Shown here piece after piece: positions 14,475-22,173 of a stretch of DNA of 22,173 nt. Position numbers and translations under genes: made by a program. Below the pieces are notes generated by a model. It saw only the letters and a program-made list of their open reading frames with translations, ran no database searches and was not told the origin of the DNA. This DNA is from Pelargonium x hortorum (lineage: Eukaryota > Streptophyta > Magnoliopsida > Geraniales > Geraniaceae). Every line of letters begins with the position of its first letter. Within the stretch, counting starts at the first letter, position 1. Location: the NCBI GenBank assembly GCA_036897525.1, contig JAYMTJ010000112.1:1-22173 (forward strand). Reading direction: 5' to 3'.

Positions 14475-15243
14475 ATTAGGATAAAATTGTATCCCTTAGG
14501 AGCCGTACATGCATCTTTTGATGCATACGGTTCACCAAACGGTTCAACAAAAACCGTGAAAAAAAAAGAATCAATGTGTAGATTCAAGCCCTTTTTTAAA
14601 CTTATCAAACTCATTTCTCATTGATATACTCTTTTATCGAGATCCAATCCAAATCACGATATTTTTTTCTTGTTCCTGAACAGGCCGGGCTTCGTCAATT
14701 CTTTTAGGTTTCTGCTCTGCTTCGAGTAAAGATCTGCCCGATTTCTATTTGCACATATAGTACAAATGCTACCAATACCGCCTCTTTTTGCTACGACTTC
14801 TTTTTTTTTTTCAATTCATTTCATGTCTTCCGTCGAATATTTGGCATGTTTGTCATATTACTCGATTGATTCCTTGTGATCATTCCTATTTCTATTTCTT
14901 AATAAGGAATTCTTTTAATGAAATGAAAAGAATATATATATAATTGACTGACTTAGGATACAAATAGAAATCCTAGATAGCTAGAGTACGGAAGTACGGA
15001 TTGGTGCTTTTTCTAAACGGAGCCTGGATACTTCATTTTAGTGGTTCAACCAAGCCAACCATAAATTCTTCTAATTGAGAATATTCATCTGGATACCCCC
15101 CAAAACGCATCTAATTGCACTTCATTTCACTTCACGCTTCCTCTGAGAATTCAAAAATTTTTCTTGGGCGAAGGGGAGGATATCTCGATCGGGGGAGAAA
15201 ATGGGGAAATCCCATACGACCCAATAGATCTGACAAGTCGCAC
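14475..15243 (-). other. clpP group II intron 1
   Basis: A 769-bp intron starting GTGCGAC at 15243. A clear domain V hairpin lies at about 14500-14532, where minus-strand arms ACCGTATGCAT and ATGCATGTACGGCT flank a CAAAAG-type loop. Domain VI (GGATACAATTTTATCC) follows just before exon 2. Keeping both clpP introns is the ancestral state; they are lost in some lineages with fast clpP. Confidence 0.9.
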
Positions 15244-15359
15244 TATAAGTCAACCCAAGTAGCCTTTTCCTCCATGCTGTCAAGTTCTTCTTCTACGGAA
15301 TCGGGCTCGGGGTCGGGATTGGGATTTAGAAAAGGTACTTTAGGAACACCCACTGGCAT
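15244..15359 (-). CDS. clpP: ClpP protease catalytic subunit, exon 1
   Basis: A 116-bp exon, easily missed because of its size. It encodes MPVGVPKVPFLNP, an unusual Pro/Asp/Glu stretch (NPNPDPEPDSVEEELDS), then the conserved ATWVDL before the GTGCGAC splice site. Most plants have a 71-bp exon 1, so this one carries about 15 extra codons, made largely of GGG/TCGG-rich near-repeats (15301-15327). The ends TA|T join to a Tyr codon with exon 2, and the frame is exact across all three exons. Confidence 0.93.
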
Positions 15360-17356
<1,997 letters not shown>

Positions 17357-17571
17357 TACAACACAGTTCCATTCTTTTTTGACTCTTTTTTTTTTCTTTT
17401 TGTGATTTGTTCCATAGTTAGGAGAGTCTTGGAAAAAGAGAGATTAGCAAAGTAGTAGAGTAGTGGAGAAATTTGGATTTGAATCGCTGCCCTTTCTGGG
17501 TCGGGACTCTTTACTTTCTCCGGGATAGGATCCCAAATAAAAAGGTAGGTAAGCTCTAATTCTAATTGTAA

Positions 17572-17688
<117 letters not shown>

Positions 17689-17711
17689 AAGAATTTTTCA
17701 TTATTGTAAAA

Positions 17712-17757
17712 TTTAAGTAACGAGCCTCCTAATACATTAGGAGGCTCGTTACTTAAA
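17712..17757. terminator. Long perfect hairpin between psbT and psbN
   Basis: Two 21-base arms (17712-17732 and 17737-17757) are perfectly complementary around the loop TACA. The hairpin lies 23 bp after the psbT stop and abuts the psbN stop, so it sits at the 3' ends of two convergent transcripts. A hairpin at this place is general in plastomes and protects or ends RNAs from both strands. Confidence 0.9.
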
Positions 17758-17916
<159 letters not shown>

Positions 17917-18019
17917 TCAAGTCAAGATCATACCGGATCTGTGATAAGATCCTTTCTTTTATTTACAACGGAATGGTATACAAAGTCAACAGATCTCAAT
18001 GAATCAAAAATGAGGATAT

Positions 18020-18241
18020 ATGGCTACACAAAGCGTTGAGGATAGTTCTCGATCTGGTCCAAGAAGAACTAATGTAGGGAGTTTATTGAAACCCTTGAAT
18101 TCGGAATATGGTAAAGTAGCTCCTGGATGGGGAACTACTCCTTTGATGGGTGTCGCAATGGCTCTATTTGCGATATTCCTATCCATTATTTTGGAGATTT
18201 ATAATTCCTCCGTTTTACTGGATGGAATTTTAATGAATTAG
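18020..18241 (+). CDS. psbH: Photosystem II phosphoprotein H
   Basis: A 73-residue protein of normal length. The N-terminus ([20 protein letters not shown]) is the stromal segment that carries the phosphorylated Thr, followed by one membrane helix ([20 protein letters not shown]). It stabilises the photosystem II core next to CP47. It is followed 125 bp later by petB exon 1. Confidence 0.98.
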
Positions 18242-18366
18242 ATTCATAAAAATCACAAAGTCCTGGTTTTTCAATACAAAGTGAAACATGTAGGTTTAGG
18301 ATTTTTCTCCCAGTCGATTGCGGCAGTTCGATCGCGGAGTTTGTTTCTTTCTGTATTCCCGGAATT

Positions 18367-18372
18367 ATGAGT
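18367..18372 (+). CDS. petB: Cytochrome b6, exon 1 (6 bp)
   Basis: The six-base exon ATGAGT, immediately followed by GTGTGACTTG, the group II 5' splice site. This tiny exon is the rule in plant petB. It supplies Met-Ser, joined to Lys-Val-Tyr of exon 2. Confidence 0.93.
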
Positions 18373-19835
<1,463 letters not shown>

Positions 19836-19922
19836 AGCATATAGATCGTAGATATTTGTAATCAATCCTTTTTTTTTTTTTTTCTCTTGGCGGCGGAATA
19901 AGAGTAGTTCATTGCTACAAAT

Positions 19923-19948
19923 ATGTCTTATTGAAAAGAATAAGACAT
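19923..19948 (+). terminator. Stem-loop in the petB-petD spacer
   Basis: Ten-base perfect arms (19923-19932 and 19939-19948) around GAAAAG lie about 90 bp after petB. In this polycistronic unit such a hairpin may mark an RNA processing point between petB and petD rather than termination. A 15-base T run (19869-19883) precedes it. Confidence 0.45.
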
Positions 19949-20038
19949 GTCTTTGGATCTTTCTCTTCAACTTTACAACATTGCATTACTTATTTGATAC
20001 GAATAGTTGAAGTGAATTTTCTGAAAATCAAATGGATT

Positions 20039-20046
20039 ATGGGAGT
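20039..20046 (+). CDS. petD: Cytochrome b6f subunit IV, exon 1 (8 bp)
   Basis: ATGGGAGT followed directly by GTGTGACTTG. The eight-base exon is typical of plant petD and gives Met-Gly plus two bases of the third codon. Confidence 0.93.
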
Positions 20047-21219
<1,173 letters not shown>

Positions 21220-21233
21220 TGATTCAACTGTGA

Positions 21234-21267
21234 AGGAGTAGTCGCTCGCCTTCAAGCGACTACTCCT
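21234..21267 (+). terminator. Stem-loop after petD
   Basis: Perfect 13-base arms (21234-21246 and 21255-21267) with an 8-nt loop follow the petD stop by 14 bp. It is the likely 3'-end stabiliser of the psbB operon transcript. The rearranged rps11 fragment starts about 55 bp beyond it. Confidence 0.8.
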
Positions 21268-21317
21268 GAGAGACCAAAGGCCTCTGCCCTCCCTCTCTAT
21301 TTACCCAACCAACTACC

Positions 21318-21479
21318 CAAGGTATGCACCGAGCTGTTGTCTTAGTAAAAGGTGTCGGTCGTGGGAGAGATGCGGCATTACGAGCTATTTTGAGAAGCGG
21401 TGTGCGGTTGCATTTGTTACGAGATAGAACCCCTTTACCACACAATGGGTGTAGGCCTCCTAAAAGAAGACGTACGTAG
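21318..21479 (+). pseudogene. rps11: rps11 C-terminal fragment
   Basis: An in-frame segment reading [20 protein letters not shown] and on to [15 protein letters not shown] with a stop at 21477-21479. It matches only the last third of ribosomal protein S11, whose usual end has QGM...[13 protein letters not shown] and PHNGCRPPK. Full-length S11 is about 138 residues; the fragment has about 53, or 51 counting from the Met at 21324. The first two thirds are absent: upstream is the petD hairpin and an in-frame stop. It could not replace S11, so it is called a truncated duplicate or inversion remnant; a complete rps11 presumably lies elsewhere. It lies just before rpoA on the same strand, keeping the ancestral rps11-rpoA order. 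Confidence 0.85.
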
Positions 21480-21868
21480 AAAAAAAAAATGGAAGACCCC
21501 CCAAAAAAGATGAAAACGATTCATCCCTATCAATCGAGTATGGTGTGCACTTTATCTGTATTCTGTAGACGGAATCCACTCCACCTAAGCTCGATCGCCG
21601 CTACTCTGTCTTATTTAAATGGAACACTTTTCCTGCTGAGATTCAGGAACTAAAATCCACTGGATCAACTACGAGCTTTGTCCCTAGAACTGAATTCTTT
21701 CCTTGTATCTAAGAATAAGAAGAACTTACAGATGAATAGGATGGAAGTTTAATCGGAACGAATCGGAATTGTATTTCTATGATCGATCAGGAAAATCCAC
21801 TGGATCTATTTCTAAATTCTAAACGAATCGAAATAGCATCAAAAAAAAGAATCAAGAAAATAAGGAGC
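21480..21868 (+). other. rps11-fragment to rpoA spacer
   Basis: This 389-bp stretch holds no recognisable gene. In most plants rpoA follows rps11 by well under 100 bp, so it is expanded. A 15-base sequence, AAAATCCACTGGATC, occurs twice (21652-21666 and 21792-21806), and a short AATCGGAA doublet lies near 21750-21770. The start of rpoA is preceded by AAGGAG at 21862-21867. Confidence 0.75.
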
Positions 21869-22173
21869 ATGATGCCAGACCACAGAGACTTAATATTTTA
21901 CATCGAGAACGATATGGACTTTAGCGAGTTTTCCTTAGAAATTACAAATAACAAGAACTTCGCAGACTGGGACTATGTGGAGTGTAAATATTTCCACAAA
22001 GATTTTGCGTATGGACGATTCGCCCTTTCTCCTCTAACTGCAAAGGAATCTCGCTTGCTGAAAAAGGGATTATTCGAGGCTTTGCTTACTGAGATACTTT
22101 GTCTGCGATTCACGCATGCGAAAATTCAAAACGAATGCGTTAATTTGATGAACATCGTTGGGATTCAGGAGTC
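21869..22173 (+). CDS. rpoA: RNA polymerase alpha subunit, highly divergent, 5' part
   Basis: An open frame running off the right edge (101 codons seen), recognised by scattered but ordered identities with the alpha N-terminal domain. These include the residues around WDYVECKYFHKDFAYGRFAL (compare WKCVESR...YYGRFILSPL), the following LSPL, ALLTEI (compare ALLGEI), THAKI (compare TRAKF) and GIQES (compare GIEES). The alpha subunit dimerises to seed assembly of the plastid-encoded polymerase. Most other positions differ, far beyond normal rpoA variation. The start could be ATG 21869 or 21872; an AAGGAG lies just upstream. The position after an rps11 piece supports the call. It may be the working gene or one of several rpoA-like copies; the visible part has no stop. 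Confidence 0.8.
   Translation, partial: MMPDHRDLIFYIENDMDFSEFSLEITNNKNFADWDYVECKYFHKDFAYGRFALSPLTAKESRLLKKGLFEALLTEILCLRFTHAKIQNECVNLMNIVGIQE

Overview
This window is part of the plastid (chloroplast) genome of a flowering plant. All recognisable genes are plastid photosynthesis, NAD(P)H dehydrogenase, ribosomal protein, ClpP and Tic214/Ycf1 genes. Introns are group II with GUGYG 5' ends and recognisable domain V hairpins, and no nuclear- or bacterial-type gene is seen. The ndh genes are intact, so the plant is photosynthetic.

Layout, left to right. (1) Positions 1-10715, minus strand: ycf1, rps15, ndhH and ndhA (exon 1 plus the 5' part of its intron), in the usual small-single-copy order. 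(2) Positions 10716-13066, minus strand: the 5' exon of trans-spliced rps12, rpl20, an unidentified membrane-protein ORF of 131 codons overlapping the rpl20 stop, then rpl32. A copy of the 16S rRNA leader lies in front of ycf1. rpl20 normally sits in the large single copy and rpl32/ycf1 in the small single copy, so this is a rearrangement junction. (3) Positions 13343-15359, minus strand: clpP with three exons and two introns. (4) Positions 15620-21267, plus strand: the psbB operon (psbB, psbT, psbH, petB, petD) in canonical order, with psbN on the opposite strand between psbT and psbH. (5) Positions 21300-22173, plus strand: a fragment holding only the C-terminal third of rps11, then the 5' end of a very divergent rpoA that runs off the window. 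Both point the opposite way to their usual orientation relative to petD.

Photosynthetic and ndh genes are highly conserved. clpP, ycf1, rpoA, rpl32 and the rps12 5' exon are clearly divergent or expanded. Selective acceleration of ribosomal-protein, polymerase, clpP and ycf1 genes, with rearrangement and divergent rpoA-like reading frames, is known best in Geraniaceae (Pelargonium and relatives) but occurs in other angiosperm lineages. That placement is an inference from memory, not a search.

The least explained items are the 131-codon ORF coupled to rpl20 (11416-11811), the rrn16-leader copy in front of ycf1 (about 10819-10959), and the inverted rps11-fragment/rpoA segment after petD.
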